A program made the translations under genes and the position numbers. This document shows positions 35,685 through 45,951 of a stretch of 64,000 nucleotides of DNA, piece after piece. The first letter of the stretch is position 1. Each line of letters begins with the position of its first letter. Below the pieces are notes generated by a model. The model was not told where the DNA came from and ran no database searches. It saw only the letters and a list, made by a program, of their open reading frames with translations. Source of the stretch: Heyndrickxia acidicola. Its GTDB lineage: Bacteria; Bacillota; Bacilli; Bacillales; Bacillaceae_C. The stretch covers positions 4,212,001-4,276,000 of the forward strand of contig NZ_KV440953.1 in the NCBI RefSeq assembly GCF_001636425.1. The letters are read 5' to 3'.

Positions 35685-37076
35685 ATGATCAAGACCGTAG
35701 TAAAAGATTTATTCAGAAATCAAGAACGTTTTAAAGACCAGACCGTTCAACTATCCGGCTGGATTCGTACTCTTCGCGATTCCAAAACAGTTGGATTTCT
35801 TGAATTGAACGATGGTACTTTCTTTAAAAGTGTACAGGTTGTTTTTGAGGATTCGCTTGAAAACTACAAAGAGATCACAAAACTGCCGATCAGCTCTTCG
35901 GTTTCAGTGGAGGGTGTATTTGTTCCAACACCAGAAATGAAACAGCCTTTTGAAATTAAAGCTCACAAAATTGTGGTAGAAGGCCTGTCCAATCCAGATT
36001 ATCCTTTGCAAAAAAAGAGACACACTCTCGAGTACCTTAGAACGATTGCACATTTGCGCCCAAGAGCCAATACATTCTCAGCTGTATTCAGAGTGCGTTC
36101 ATTAGCATCGTATGCAATCCATAAATTTTTCCAGGAAAAAGGCTTTGTCAATGTGCATACACCGATTATTACAGGGAGCGATACAGAGGGTGCAGGGGAA
36201 ATGTTCCGTGTTACTTCATTAGATTTAAACAACGTTCCTGTAACGGAAGAAGGCAAAGTGGATGAAAAGAAAGATTTCTTTGGCAAGGAATCGAACCTGA
36301 CTGTGAGCGGACAATTAAATGCAGAAACGTTTGCCTTGGCATTCCGCAATGTGTATACATTCGGTCCTACTTTCAGAGCAGAAAACTCCAATACCGCCCG
36401 CCACGCGGCAGAGTTCTGGATGGTCGAACCGGAAGTGGCATTTGCTGAATTGCCGGATATTATGGACCTTGCAGAGGAAATGGTGAAATTTATCATTGGA
36501 TTCATTTTCGAACAGGCACCGGAAGAATTGGAGTTCTTTAACAGCTTCATTGATAAAACCCTTATTGAAAGATTAAAGAACGCGCAAGAGTCTGATTTCG
36601 GAAGAATTACCTATACGGAGGCTGTTGAACTGCTTCAAAAATCAGAACAGAAATTCGAATATCCTGTTGAATGGGGTACGGATCTACAAACCGAACACGA
36701 GCGTTACCTGAGCGAAGAGGTTTACAAACGTCCTGTCTTTGTAACTGACTATCCTAAAGAAATCAAGGCGTTCTATATGAGAGCCAATGATGACGGCAAA
36801 ACAGTTGCTGCAACAGACTTATTAGTGCCGGGCATCGGTGAGTTAATTGGCGGAAGCCAGCGTGAGGAAAGGGAAGAAGTTCTCGCTGACAAGATCAAAG
36901 AACTGGGCATGTCAGAAGAAGATTACTGGTGGTACCTGGAGCTTAGAAAATACGGCGGCACGAAGCATTCCGGCTATGGAATTGGATTTGAGCGCCTGAT
37001 CATGTATTTAACAGGAATGAAAAATATCCGTGACGTGATTCCATTCCCTCGTACACCGGGAAATGCTGATTTCTAA
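35685..37076 (+). CDS. asnS: Asparaginyl-tRNA synthetase, long form
   Basis: 463 residues, class IIb synthetase. The N-terminal OB-fold anticodon domain starts [20 protein letters not shown]. The catalytic core has motif 2 [19 protein letters not shown] and motif 3 [15 protein letters not shown]. It charges tRNA-Asn. It is the long form (about 463 residues, like the E. coli enzyme) rather than the 430-residue B. subtilis AsnS, so the genome may carry a second gene. AGGAGG upstream fixes ATG 35685, outside the T-box terminator; the longer frame from 35595 runs through the leader and is not real. Confidence 0.95.
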   Translation: MIKTVVKDLFRNQERFKDQTVQLSGWIRTLRDSKTVGFLELNDGTFFKSVQVVFEDSLENYKEITKLPISSSVSVEGVFVPTPEMKQPFEIKAHKIVVEGLSNPDYPLQKKRHTLEYLRTIAHLRPRANTFSAVFRVRSLASYAIHKFFQEKGFVNVHTPIITGSDTEGAGEMFRVTSLDLNNVPVTEEGKVDEKKDFFGKESNLTVSGQLNAETFALAFRNVYTFGPTFRAENSNTARHAAEFWMVEPEVAFAELPDIMDLAEEMVKFIIGFIFEQAPEELEFFNSFIDKTLIERLKNAQESDFGRITYTEAVELLQKSEQKFEYPVEWGTDLQTEHERYLSEEVYKRPVFVTDYPKEIKAFYMRANDDGKTVAATDLLVPGIGELIGGSQREEREEVLADKIKELGMSEEDYWWYLELRKYGGTKHSGYGIGFERLIMYLTGMKNIRDVIPFPRTPGNADF

Positions 37077-37101
37077 GATTTTCTTTTAAAAATAGCTATA
37101 G

Positions 37102-37140
37102 CAAAAAGCACTGCATCCATATGAGCTGCAGTGCTTTTTG
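37102..37140 (+). terminator. Terminator of asnS
   Basis: AAAAAGCACTGCA and TGCAGTGCTTTTT arms with an 11-base loop. Confidence 0.85.
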
Positions 37141-37193
37141 TTTTTTATCGAAGAACAGAACGACTTCTGTTTACGGGTAAAAGTTATAGGCAG

Positions 37194-38069
37194 CTATTTT
37201 TTCTCAATGATAACGAATAAGACACCAACAAGTATTAGAATGGAGCCAATCCAAAATGTAATACCAATATTTTCTCCTAAAATAAGCCAGCCGAGTAATG
37301 CTCCAACAACGGGCTGAAAGAAGAAAAATAACCCCCCGCTTGAGGCATTAAGCATTTGTAATCCACGATTCCAAAGGAGAAATCCTCCTGCTGTGGATAT
37401 TATGCCCAAATACAAGACTCCTCCCCAGATGGCAGGTTGACGTAACTGAAAGATATCAATTGTATATAAATGTGGCAATACAAAAGGGGTCAACACGATC
37501 AGGGCTACCAAAATCGAATAAGTCGTAACGACAATTTGCGAGTAGTCACTCGGCACACGTTTTACAAGTACTGACATAAGTGCCCATGTTAAAGCAGCAA
37601 CAATCAGTGAAATCCCCCCTAGTTTGCTGGACAAACCTAAGTGACCTACTCCGACAATGAGAAAAACGCCGATGGTTGCTAAGCAAACGGAAAGCCCTTT
37701 TTTTAATGTCAATCGTTCTTTTAGGAGCAGCCGGGCGAATATAACCATAAATGCTGGGGTTGAAGAAGTTATAATAGCGCCCATTTCGGCGGAAGTTAGC
37801 ATTGTGCCAGTTTCCTGTGTAACAATTGAAATAGCGTTACCAATGATTCCGATGGCTATGATAAGTAAGAAATGTCGTTTATGGATTCTCCAATTTTGTC
37901 GGGTTACGAATCCAATCATTATAAGTGTGACAATAGCGACTAAATAGCGCATCCACACAAGCTCCAGTGGAGGAATCACTGATACCACAATCTTAACAAC
38001 AACATACATACCGCCCCAAATACTGGCGGCTAAGGCTAAATAGATAGAACCTAATAAGGTGCTTTTCAT
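37194..38069 (-). CDS. DMT-superfamily (EamA) transporter
   Basis: 291 residues with ten transmembrane segments in two EamA repeats (about 5-135 and 150-288): LALAASIWGGMYVVVKIV at the start and WGGVLYLGIISTAGGFLLWN in the second repeat. Such proteins export amino acids, metabolites or drugs. GGAGGG 9 bases before ATG 38069 can be hidden by base pairing with an upstream segment, and a leader-peptide gene precedes it (38139-38195), so expression is probably inducible at the level of translation. Confidence 0.88.
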   Translation of the reverse strand: MKSTLLGSIYLALAASIWGGMYVVVKIVVSVIPPLELVWMRYLVAIVTLIMIGFVTRQNWRIHKRHFLLIIAIGIIGNAISIVTQETGTMLTSAEMGAIITSSTPAFMVIFARLLLKERLTLKKGLSVCLATIGVFLIVGVGHLGLSSKLGGISLIVAALTWALMSVLVKRVPSDYSQIVVTTYSILVALIVLTPFVLPHLYTIDIFQLRQPAIWGGVLYLGIISTAGGFLLWNRGLQMLNASSGGLFFFFQPVVGALLGWLILGENIGITFWIGSILILVGVLFVIIEKK

Positions 38070-38078
38070 TTTTTTATA

Positions 38079-38152
38079 CCCTCCGTCTTTTATTTAGGTC
38101 AAAAATGCCCCTAACGGAGAGAGGTAGTCACCTTCTCCTTAAGAGCAGAAGG
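38079..38152 (-). promoter_or_regulatory. Candidate translational attenuator (erm/cat-like) of the DMT transporter
   Basis: On the minus strand four segments can pair in alternatives. Segment 1 CCTTCT (38152-38147, inside the leader gene) pairs with segment 2 AGAAGG (38136-38131). Segment 2 extended (GGAGAAGGT, 38138-38130) pairs with segment 3 ACCTCTCTCC (38125-38116). Segment 3 end CTCTCCGT (38121-38114) pairs with segment 4 ACGGAGGG (38086-38079), which is the ribosome binding site of the transporter. The 1:2 plus 3:4 state hides the site; the 2:3 state exposes it. Confidence 0.65.
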
Positions 38153-38195
38153 GTGCTACTGGTACATCGTTTTCAAATAATAGTGTCCAATACAT
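38139..38195 (-). CDS. Candidate leader peptide, 18 residues
   Basis: The peptide MYWTLLFENDVPVAPFCS has its own ribosome binding site (GAGGTGAAT, 8 bases before ATG 38195) and ends 2 bases before the first attenuator stem. Its last codons form segment 1 of the alternative pairing. Ribosome stalling within it would release segment 2 and free the transporter's ribosome binding site. The inducer is unknown; drugs acting on the ribosome are the classical case. Confidence 0.6.
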   Translation of the reverse strand: MYWTLLFENDVPVAPFCS

Positions 38196-38219
38196 CTTTT
38201 CATTCACCTCAATTCCATG

Positions 38220-38866
38220 CAAACTACTAATTTATGTATCTTTTATTTGGTTTATTATATCAAAGAATGTTAAATCAGTGTTGTCAGTTAATAAGAGAAA
38301 ACTATTACTATCTCACCTGCATTCTTGTTGAGTTTTTCTTTTGTTTGCTAAAAGGGGCGTGTTGGAAAAACACTTCAACAAACTGGTGAATGAGCAAAGC
38401 TTTACACTAACAGGAGAGTAATTGCTGCAGATCTGTTTCCTTTAACGACCATGAAAAGGATCAAAACTTTTGCGTAAAATCCGCAAGTAAAATTATCAGA
38501 GCCAATTGAAATGCCAGGATAGAAGAAAAGGCGCTTTAGACGATCCATTCAGCCGTCCTTGCGACAATTTTTATGAGTAGTCTAGGACTTTTTTATTAAA
38601 ATAAAGAATTTGAAGAAGAAAAAGCAGGTTTTTTGGCTTAAAAACGGAATATATATAAACAAATACAAATTACTCAAAATGGGGTGTTCCCGATAAGGCT
38701 TTTTCGGCCATATGGATACGCTTACTTCCCTAGATGCACTTGCGTCAGCCGGGTCTGAAAACAGTCTTCCATGAAAACGTTTATTTTTAATCCAGGAAGC
38801 TTTTCCTACACGCACTAAGCGTCAGTTGATGTCGATTCCATTATAATAGGAAAGAAGGTATAGAGT
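38220..38866. other. Intergenic stretch with no convincing gene
   Basis: About 650 bases. It holds the promoter of the DMT leader near 38220-38270 and a short AAAACACTTC-type imperfect repeat. A minus frame at 38582-38815 lacks a ribosome binding site and is not called. No RNA gene was recognised. Confidence 0.5.
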
Positions 38867-39439
38867 ATGAGTGAAAATTTTTTTGCTGACTATAAAAAGT
38901 TTGTTGTCATACCAAAGGATGAAATGCGAGTTGGTCAAGAAGAATTTGATCCAAAGGATTATGCCGCCTATTATATACTGACATTGTCTCTTTTCGATGC
39001 TCAAATACCTACCTGGAGAGATGCAGGCAAATATGAAATAGATGTTGAAAAAAGCATAAAATCAGCCTTGGGAGGCATCAATCAATTGAGGAGAGGGTCG
39101 TATCATTTTCAGCTTCTGGAACTCGATAAATTCAGTAACTATTTTGTACTGGCCGTTTCATCCAAGACAGCGATCGAATCAGGGAAGGAACATGAACGTA
39201 TCGGGTATATTGTACAAAACATCCTGACAAACCCTTTTTATGTCGGCCAAAACTGGTTCAAGCTGACAGGTGATAAAGGCAAACGTGACCGAAAGCTCTT
39301 TTGCTTCTCCTTTAAGCAATATGAAACGGCAGCACAGGAGCTTTCCAAAGTGGAAAACAGCAAGCCTGTACCTAGAAAAGGGGAAATCAAGCTGATAAAA
39401 AGCCCTATGCAAAGAGAAATTCTTTCTTCTCTTTCCTGA
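38867..39439 (+). CDS. Hypothetical soluble protein
   Basis: 190 residues, charged and without membrane segment or signal peptide. Recognisable stretches are KKFVVIPKDEMRVGQEEFD, YIVQNILTNPFYVGQNWF and a basic tail. GAAAGAAGGTATAGAGT precedes ATG 38867. No family was recognised. It ends at a strong terminator, so it is a single-gene unit. Confidence 0.65.
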   Translation: MSENFFADYKKFVVIPKDEMRVGQEEFDPKDYAAYYILTLSLFDAQIPTWRDAGKYEIDVEKSIKSALGGINQLRRGSYHFQLLELDKFSNYFVLAVSSKTAIESGKEHERIGYIVQNILTNPFYVGQNWFKLTGDKGKRDRKLFCFSFKQYETAAQELSKVENSKPVPRKGEIKLIKSPMQREILSSLS

Positions 39440-39465
39440 ATTGTAAGCAGGAGATGTCCAGGATT

Positions 39466-39497
39466 AATAGAACTGCAAAAGGTGCAGTTCTATTTTT
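39466..39497 (+). terminator. Terminator after the hypothetical gene
   Basis: AATAGAACTGCA and TGCAGTTCTATT arms followed by TTT. Confidence 0.85.
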
Positions 39498-39783
39498 ATG
39501 GTTCCGTGCGGAAAAATCAGGGAAGCAAAAAAAAAGCGCCAGTGGGCTAACAGGTTCTGATTTAAAGTACAGAACGCGAAAAGGTAGTCAAAACAGTATA
39601 CAAATTTGATCTAAAAAATACTGCTTTTTTGCAGTGTCTTCAAAGCCCCAGCTATCTTAATAACGGTTTTTCATTCTTTTAGTGATTAAAACAAAAGCTA
39701 AGAAACCAATTAGCCTATTATGAAGTGCAGTCATCACTAGCAATAGAAAAAATAATGTTATATGTTGTACTTATAAGCTCTTT

Positions 39784-40749
39784 TTATATAATATCTATGG
39801 GTCTTTTTTGACTAGTCTCTATTTTCTTCGTATTGTCATTAAGGAGTTTTTCTGCGAACTTCTTGATAATCTTACTCTTGCCTCGCCATTTTGCATAATC
39901 TAATTCATATTCTTTATTGAATAAATATCTAGATAAATCTCTTACTATAACAAATGAAGCATAGCTGTGGGCATTTTCTTTGCTTGATCCGTCAGCCTCA
40001 TAAAAAAAATGTTTAAATTTCCTTATATCAGGAAAATAAATCAATTCTATTAATTTCGCCCTATACTCTAAATCTTTTGACAGCATATCGCCGTAATTTT
40101 TCTTATCCAAAGCGTGCTGTGCTTCGTGTTTTAAATAAGAAACCTTAAAACGAGGCTTGTCAAAGTATTTTGAATAAGATTTTCGTACACAATATAAATC
40201 ACCGTTTTCACTTGCCCATCCGCCTGTACCGATCGTTCCTAAAGAAATGAAATCCAACCAGCTTCTCGATATAAACCCATCCATCATTTTTACTGTAAGA
40301 TGATAGTCTGTATTTAATAAATTTACTTTGTAATGAGCTTCCTCTGTTTTTTCCCAAATATAAGGTCCAAAAAAGCCTGAAGTATAACCCCCCACAAAGA
40401 AATAGCCTTCATTTTCAATAATTCCTTTAAGATAGTTTTCCAATTCATCCATTTTCATATATGGATCAAAGCCATATTTTTTTGAAAATGTCTTAACTAA
40501 AAATTTTTCTCCTTCTTTAGGTGTTTTTCGTTCCCAAAAAATCATTTTATAGTAAGTGTAATAAATATTTAAAATGTCTTTAATAACACCATTATTAATT
40601 TTTCGTTTCGGCACGTTATTAAAAATGGATAAATACCTTTCAACAAGTTTGTGTTTACTGGGAAATTGATTTAAATAAGAAACAGCGTTGTGAAGTTCTC
40701 CTTTAACAAGGAATCCCCTTAAAATATTTTGATTAAATTTTTCCTCCAC
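39784..40749 (-). CDS. Orphan protein with an HExxH zinc-protease-like motif
   Basis: 321 residues, no signal peptide or membrane segment. KHEAQHALDKKNYGD contains His208-Glu209-x-x-His212, the zincin metal-binding motif, and Glu228 in DLEYRAKLIEL is placed like a third zinc ligand of gluzincins. The N-terminal 110 residues are helical. A cytosolic metallopeptidase is plausible, but no family was recognised and only the motif supports activity. Start: ATG 40749 with a weak GGAGG-like region upstream. Base composition is AT-rich compared with genes to the left, consistent with transfer. Confidence 0.6.
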   Translation of the reverse strand: MEEKFNQNILRGFLVKGELHNAVSYLNQFPSKHKLVERYLSIFNNVPKRKINNGVIKDILNIYYTYYKMIFWERKTPKEGEKFLVKTFSKKYGFDPYMKMDELENYLKGIIENEGYFFVGGYTSGFFGPYIWEKTEEAHYKVNLLNTDYHLTVKMMDGFISRSWLDFISLGTIGTGGWASENGDLYCVRKSYSKYFDKPRFKVSYLKHEAQHALDKKNYGDMLSKDLEYRAKLIELIYFPDIRKFKHFFYEADGSSKENAHSYASFVIVRDLSRYLFNKEYELDYAKWRGKSKIIKKFAEKLLNDNTKKIETSQKRPIDII

Positions 40750-41119
40750 GATAGCAGCCCCCAGAATCCATCCTTATTAGTAATATATTGATAATACGTA
40801 TTTTTATATGGTATAGCCGGATTATATAAAATGATAGAATATCTGTTTTATTGACAATATTTATTCGGCATCACTGTCCTGCTAGTTAAGGGAAGATTTT
40901 TTATTTTTTATATTTAAAAAAGGTAAGATATTAACATTATACCAGCAATAGTTATTGGGCCACCTATAATTAGATATGAAATGGTTAAGAGTTAGGCAAG
41001 ACAAAATCATTGCAGGCTAATACTATATAGAAAATAAGCCAGAAATAAACAAGTTATGAATAAAAACTTGCATATTTTCGGCTTATTATAGTGATTCGAT
41101 ATCGAGTTAAAGTTTTACA
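40750..41119. other. Intergenic stretch between minus-strand genes
   Basis: AT-rich, about 370 bases, with the promoter region of the HExxH gene on the left side and the long exporter terminator at 41032-41091. No small gene was found. Confidence 0.5.
41032..41091 (-). terminator. Long terminator stem after the DHA2 exporter
   Basis: AAAATAAGCC-GAAA-AAACAAGTT and AACTTG-TTTTC-GGCTTATT form an extended imperfect stem downstream of the minus-strand exporter. Confidence 0.65.
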
Positions 41120-42769
<1,650 letters not shown>

Positions 42770-42824
42770 CTATTTAATTTTTATCATTACTGATTCAGTA
42801 ATCTGCTTTTTTTAAATAAGATGA

Positions 42825-43256
42825 TTATGGTGTTACTGATCCCGCAAGCTTTTCAGCTATCTTCGCAAATTGTAAAAGTTCTTCGTCTGTAAGAGTTAAC
42901 AACGAACTTTCAAAAATCTCTTTTCTTTCTTGAATAACAAGATTAAGTTTTTTAATCCCTTCTTCACTTAGCTTAATATTAACAACTCTTCTATCTTTTT
43001 TATCATGCTCGCGATAAACAAAATGGTTATGTTCAAGTCGATCAATCATAAATGATACTGCACTCGGTTTCACACCCATAAAATCTGCGATTCCAGATAT
43101 TTTACAGCTTTCATTATTGCGTAAATACATTAATACAAAAAACTGAGTGGCTGTTATTCCATGTTTATTCAAGCTTTCTGTCATTTTAGGCTGCATTTTT
43201 TGAATGGAAGTTTGAAGAGCAATCTGAATTCGCTCAATGTACTCACTCTTACCCAA
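42825..43256 (-). CDS. MarR-family repressor
   Basis: 143 residues: winged helix (GITATQFFVLMYLRNNE, ISGIADFMGVKPSAVSFMID and the wing EHDKKDRRVVNIKLSEEG) flanked by dimerisation helices. TTG 43256 has AGGAGG 9 bases upstream. A 17-base inverted repeat immediately upstream (43272-43316) is its probable operator. It should repress itself and the downstream exporter until a ligand binds. Confidence 0.92.
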   Translation of the reverse strand: MGKSEYIERIQIALQTSIQKMQPKMTESLNKHGITATQFFVLMYLRNNESCKISGIADFMGVKPSAVSFMIDRLEHNHFVYREHDKKDRRVVNIKLSEEGIKKLNLVIQERKEIFESSLLTLTDEELLQFAKIAEKLAGSVTP

Positions 43257-43271
43257 ATTGATTAACCTCCT

Positions 43272-43316
43272 TTAATATTTAATACACAATAATATTTAAT
43301 GTGTATTAAATATTAA
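43272..43316 (-). promoter_or_regulatory. Probable MarR operator
   Basis: TTAATATTTAATACACA (43272-43288) and TGTGTATTAAATATTAA (43300-43316) are an exact 17-base inverted repeat separated by 11 bases, starting just upstream of the MarR ribosome binding site. Confidence 0.8.
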
Positions 43317-43534
43317 TGCCTGTTAATCATAAACGGTTATTAAAGAATAGTCAATATAAATAACACTAGATATATTGAACAAAAAAAGAAATGAACTCTT
43401 TTTATGGAATTCATTTCGAAATTTGATTCATGCTATTAAAGCGGTGCTTTTATCGGTTCCATTATGAATTTTAAGTAAGTTTTTTATCGATTTCTAATCG
43501 AAATCGGCTTTTTGATTATCGTTTAATTAGAGTG

Positions 43535-43568
43535 AATTCTTATTGAGCGAACGGGGAGTTGAAGAAGG
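43535..43568 (+). repeat. Cassette-array intergenic element, copy 1
   Basis: TTCTTATTGAGCGAACGGGG, then AGTTGAAGAAGG: the best-preserved copy of the 3' half of an element that recurs seven more times before 52.3 kb. Confidence 0.65.
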
Positions 43569-43637
43569 ATATATTTTACATAGTAGAGAATTAGACTTAG
43601 ATGCTTTAAAAGTATTCTATTAAAGAGGAGCATACAA

Positions 43638-44408
43638 ATGACAACTAGTATAAATGTATTTTCGGAAAGTGTATCACAATATCTGAAATATACAGAAATG
43701 CCATGGGGAAAGCTATTTTATTCGACAGCTCTAGCCCAAATGGAAAATTACTTAAAAGTAGAGAATAATAGTAGTGTTTTAGATATAGGATGCGGATTTG
43801 GATTGACTGGTATATCGTTAGCAAAAAAAGGGTGCAACGTGCTAGGGATTGAACCTAATCAAGATTTATTAACCGTTGCTAAAGAAAAAGCCCTTAAGGA
43901 AAGAGTTAATGTAGAACTTAGGAATCTAAATATTACACAATTAAATTCAGTTGATTATAAAGCTGACTTTTTAATTTGTCACAATGTCCTTGAATATGTA
44001 GAAAATCCTGAAAAGGCGATTAGTGATTTTGCCGATAAGACGAAAGACAAGGGTTATATCTCTATTATTACGCATAACCCACATGCAAATGTTTTAAAGA
44101 AGGCAATAGTCGATAAATCACCAACCAAAGCCTTATCGTATATTGGAAACAAAACAGATTACAGTTCGGTAATAGGGGCTGACATATCGCTCTTTTCAAA
44201 AGAAGACATTGAAGAGTGGTTGAATAAAGCGGGATTTAAAGTAGTAAATCGTTTTGGTATTCATAATTTATATGGATATATAGATAATGAATTTAAGTTT
44301 GATGCTGAGTGGAACAAACAAGCAGCTGAACTGGAAATGCAGGTTTGTAACCTATCGCCTTACCGTGATATAGCGGTCTTCACTCATACCATTGCACAGT
44401 TAGCCTAA
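43638..44408 (+). CDS. Class I SAM-dependent methyltransferase
   Basis: 256 residues. Motif I VLDIGCGFGLTGISLAKKG (about 49-67), the acidic residue ending strand 2 (VLGIEPN), and FLICHNVLEYV (motif IV/post) define the Rossmann-like methyltransferase of the Methyltransf_11/23 type. The overall pattern resembles tRNA-modifying CmoM/SmtA-like enzymes, but the substrate cannot be told. GAGGAG precedes ATG 43638. First gene of the cassette-like array. Confidence 0.85.
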   Translation: MTTSINVFSESVSQYLKYTEMPWGKLFYSTALAQMENYLKVENNSSVLDIGCGFGLTGISLAKKGCNVLGIEPNQDLLTVAKEKALKERVNVELRNLNITQLNSVDYKADFLICHNVLEYVENPEKAISDFADKTKDKGYISIITHNPHANVLKKAIVDKSPTKALSYIGNKTDYSSVIGADISLFSKEDIEEWLNKAGFKVVNRFGIHNLYGYIDNEFKFDAEWNKQAAELEMQVCNLSPYRDIAVFTHTIAQLA

Positions 44409-44438
44409 CTGTATTTATTTTTGGTTAATCTTTGTATT

Positions 44439-44500
44439 AAAAGTGGGCAAGCTGCCGCGATCTTTCTACTTGTGTCACGAAAGGGGAAGGCTAGCTAAAG
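44439..44500 (+). repeat. Cassette-array intergenic element, copy 2
   Basis: GCTGCCGCGATCTTTCTACT at 44451-44470, then TGTGTCACGAAAGGGGAAGG at 44471-44490. Confidence 0.6.
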
Positions 44501-44580
44501 AAGGAATAAAGGGATTAGATAGGATGATTTTTAGTATAATAGAAATGTCGATTATACATATCGATAAGGAGATGTTTTGT

Positions 44581-45021
44581 ATGGATACTCAAGTAACTAC
44601 TAAAATGAAAATTCTAAAGCCAGCTAATGAAGTTTTTGAAGCCATCGTAGACCCTGAAAAAATCGGGAATTTTTGGTTCTCAAGGAGCTCTGAAAGATGG
44701 GAAGAAGGTAAAACGATTGCATTGAGATATGATGAATACAATGCTCAAGGGGATATAAAGGTATTAGAAGTAGAGGAAAATAAGAAAATGGTGTTCTCAT
44801 GGGGCGGATATGGTCAAGAAACGGTTGTTACCATTACGCTAAAAGAGTTGGATCGCTCGACTACAATTATTGAAGTAAATGAATCAGGTTTGAAAGAAGA
44901 TGACCCAGAAATAGTAAACAAAATGATGGGACAAAAAGAAGGCTGGGTGTATACGTTAACTTGTTTAAAGGGTTACTTGGAAAATGGCGTGAATACATTA
45001 AGAGCATCATTAATTCATTAA
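44581..45021 (+). CDS. SRPBCC (AHSA1-like) domain protein
   Basis: 146 residues from ATG 44581, preceded by AAGGAGATG; the longer upstream frame overlaps the intergenic element. It is a single START/Bet v1-like fold: VTTKMKILKPANEVFEAIVD, FWFSRSSERWEEG and KKMVFSWGGYGQETVVTITL, with the C-terminal helix ending LTCLKGYLENG. These proteins bind hydrophobic ligands in a deep cavity; a specific role is unknown. It lies 23 bases before the YciI gene, so the two form one unit. Confidence 0.85.
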   Translation: MDTQVTTKMKILKPANEVFEAIVDPEKIGNFWFSRSSERWEEGKTIALRYDEYNAQGDIKVLEVEENKKMVFSWGGYGQETVVTITLKELDRSTTIIEVNESGLKEDDPEIVNKMMGQKEGWVYTLTCLKGYLENGVNTLRASLIH

Positions 45022-45044
45022 TGAGCACGGAGGAATGAAAAGCT

Positions 45045-45350
45045 ATGTTAAAGCGATTGCGAAAATCAGTTTTTGTCAAGTTTCCTGCCCCACGACCAAA
45101 TTTTCACAACGAAATGACTGAAAAAGAAAAAGAGTTGATGCAAGGGCATGCTGCTCATTGGGCTGCTTTGTTAGAGGAAGGCAAGGCACTTGCCACTGGC
45201 CCCATTCTTGACCCAAGTGGTGCTTTTGGTTTCGGTGTTCTCCTAACCGAAAATGAGAATGAGGCAAGAGAATGGGTCAAGAACGATCCAGCACAGCAAA
45301 TTAATACATTTGAATTTTGTTTAATGTTCGTTTCATATATAGAAAAATAA
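45045..45350 (+). CDS. YciI-like protein
   Basis: 101 residues of the ferredoxin-like YCII fold: FVKFPAPRPNFHNEMTEKE at the start, HAAHWAALLEEGKALATGP with the conserved His, FGFGVLLTENENEAREWVKN with an Asp-Pro nearby, and a C-terminal strand. The family has a His-Asp pair of unclear catalytic use. GGAGG precedes ATG 45045. Paired with the SRPBCC gene. Confidence 0.85.
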   Translation: MLKRLRKSVFVKFPAPRPNFHNEMTEKEKELMQGHAAHWAALLEEGKALATGPILDPSGAFGFGVLLTENENEAREWVKNDPAQQINTFEFCLMFVSYIEK

Positions 45351-45443
45351 AAGTACGTTCGATAAACTTAGTTGAATGCTAAAGGATGAGGATTCGAGGA
45401 ACGCAATGTATTGGGCTAACAATCTAATAAGTAATCAGAAGGA

Positions 45444-45476
45444 AAGGAAACCCTTAAAGATAGGGCTTCCTTTTTT
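45444..45476 (+). terminator. Terminator after the SRPBCC-YciI pair
   Basis: AAGGAAACCCT and AGGGCTTCCTT arms with one mismatch, followed by TTTT. Confidence 0.8.
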
Positions 45477-45620
45477 ATAGCAATCAACATTAAATTGAGA
45501 TCGCCACCGAGTATCAACCAAGTGAATAAAGGGTATTAAAAAAGGAGCACTTGTTTATAACAAATATTGATGTTGGTCACTTTTTTCTAAGGGCTGAAGT
45601 TTGTGAACAAATGTCTTAAA

Positions 45621-45700
45621 GTAACGGGTGCAATAGCTAAGGTTCCGGCTGTCATTGTTGGCAGCTTTTTCTTATTGTGCTAAAGGGCAGTTGAAGAGTG
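45621..45700 (+). repeat. Cassette-array intergenic element, copy 3
   Basis: 5' part GTAACGGGTGCAATAGCTAA and 3' part GGCAGCTTTTTCTTATTGTG at 45660-45679, then CTAAAGGGCAGTTGAAGAG. Confidence 0.7.
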
Positions 45701-45951
45701 GTGTTTAACTTGTTTTCAGCAATCTGTTCAGATTGTAAAGGTTAGTACTTAAACCGAAGTATGCAGGTTAGCTGGACAATAAGTATCATAAAATAAAGGA
45801 ATTTTGATTTTAGTAAAGAAAGAGTAAATTAATATAAACTTTATGAAGAGTGGGTTTTAAAAACGAAACGGGTAACAGATTGGTTCACTTGGAATGCAGT
45901 TGAGGAAATTCACATATATTTTTAACTCATGAGGATAGGGGGAATATACCA

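Larger units (their letters stand above)
45351..45951. other. Long intergenic stretch in the cassette array
   Basis: About 600 bases with a terminator at 45444-45476 and element copy 3 (45621-45700). Apart from these, no gene, RNA or promoter pair was recognised. Confidence 0.5.

Noticed and set aside
38582-38815. Minus-strand 77-residue frame
   Set aside because: No ribosome binding site and no protein-like composition at its ends; probably chance.
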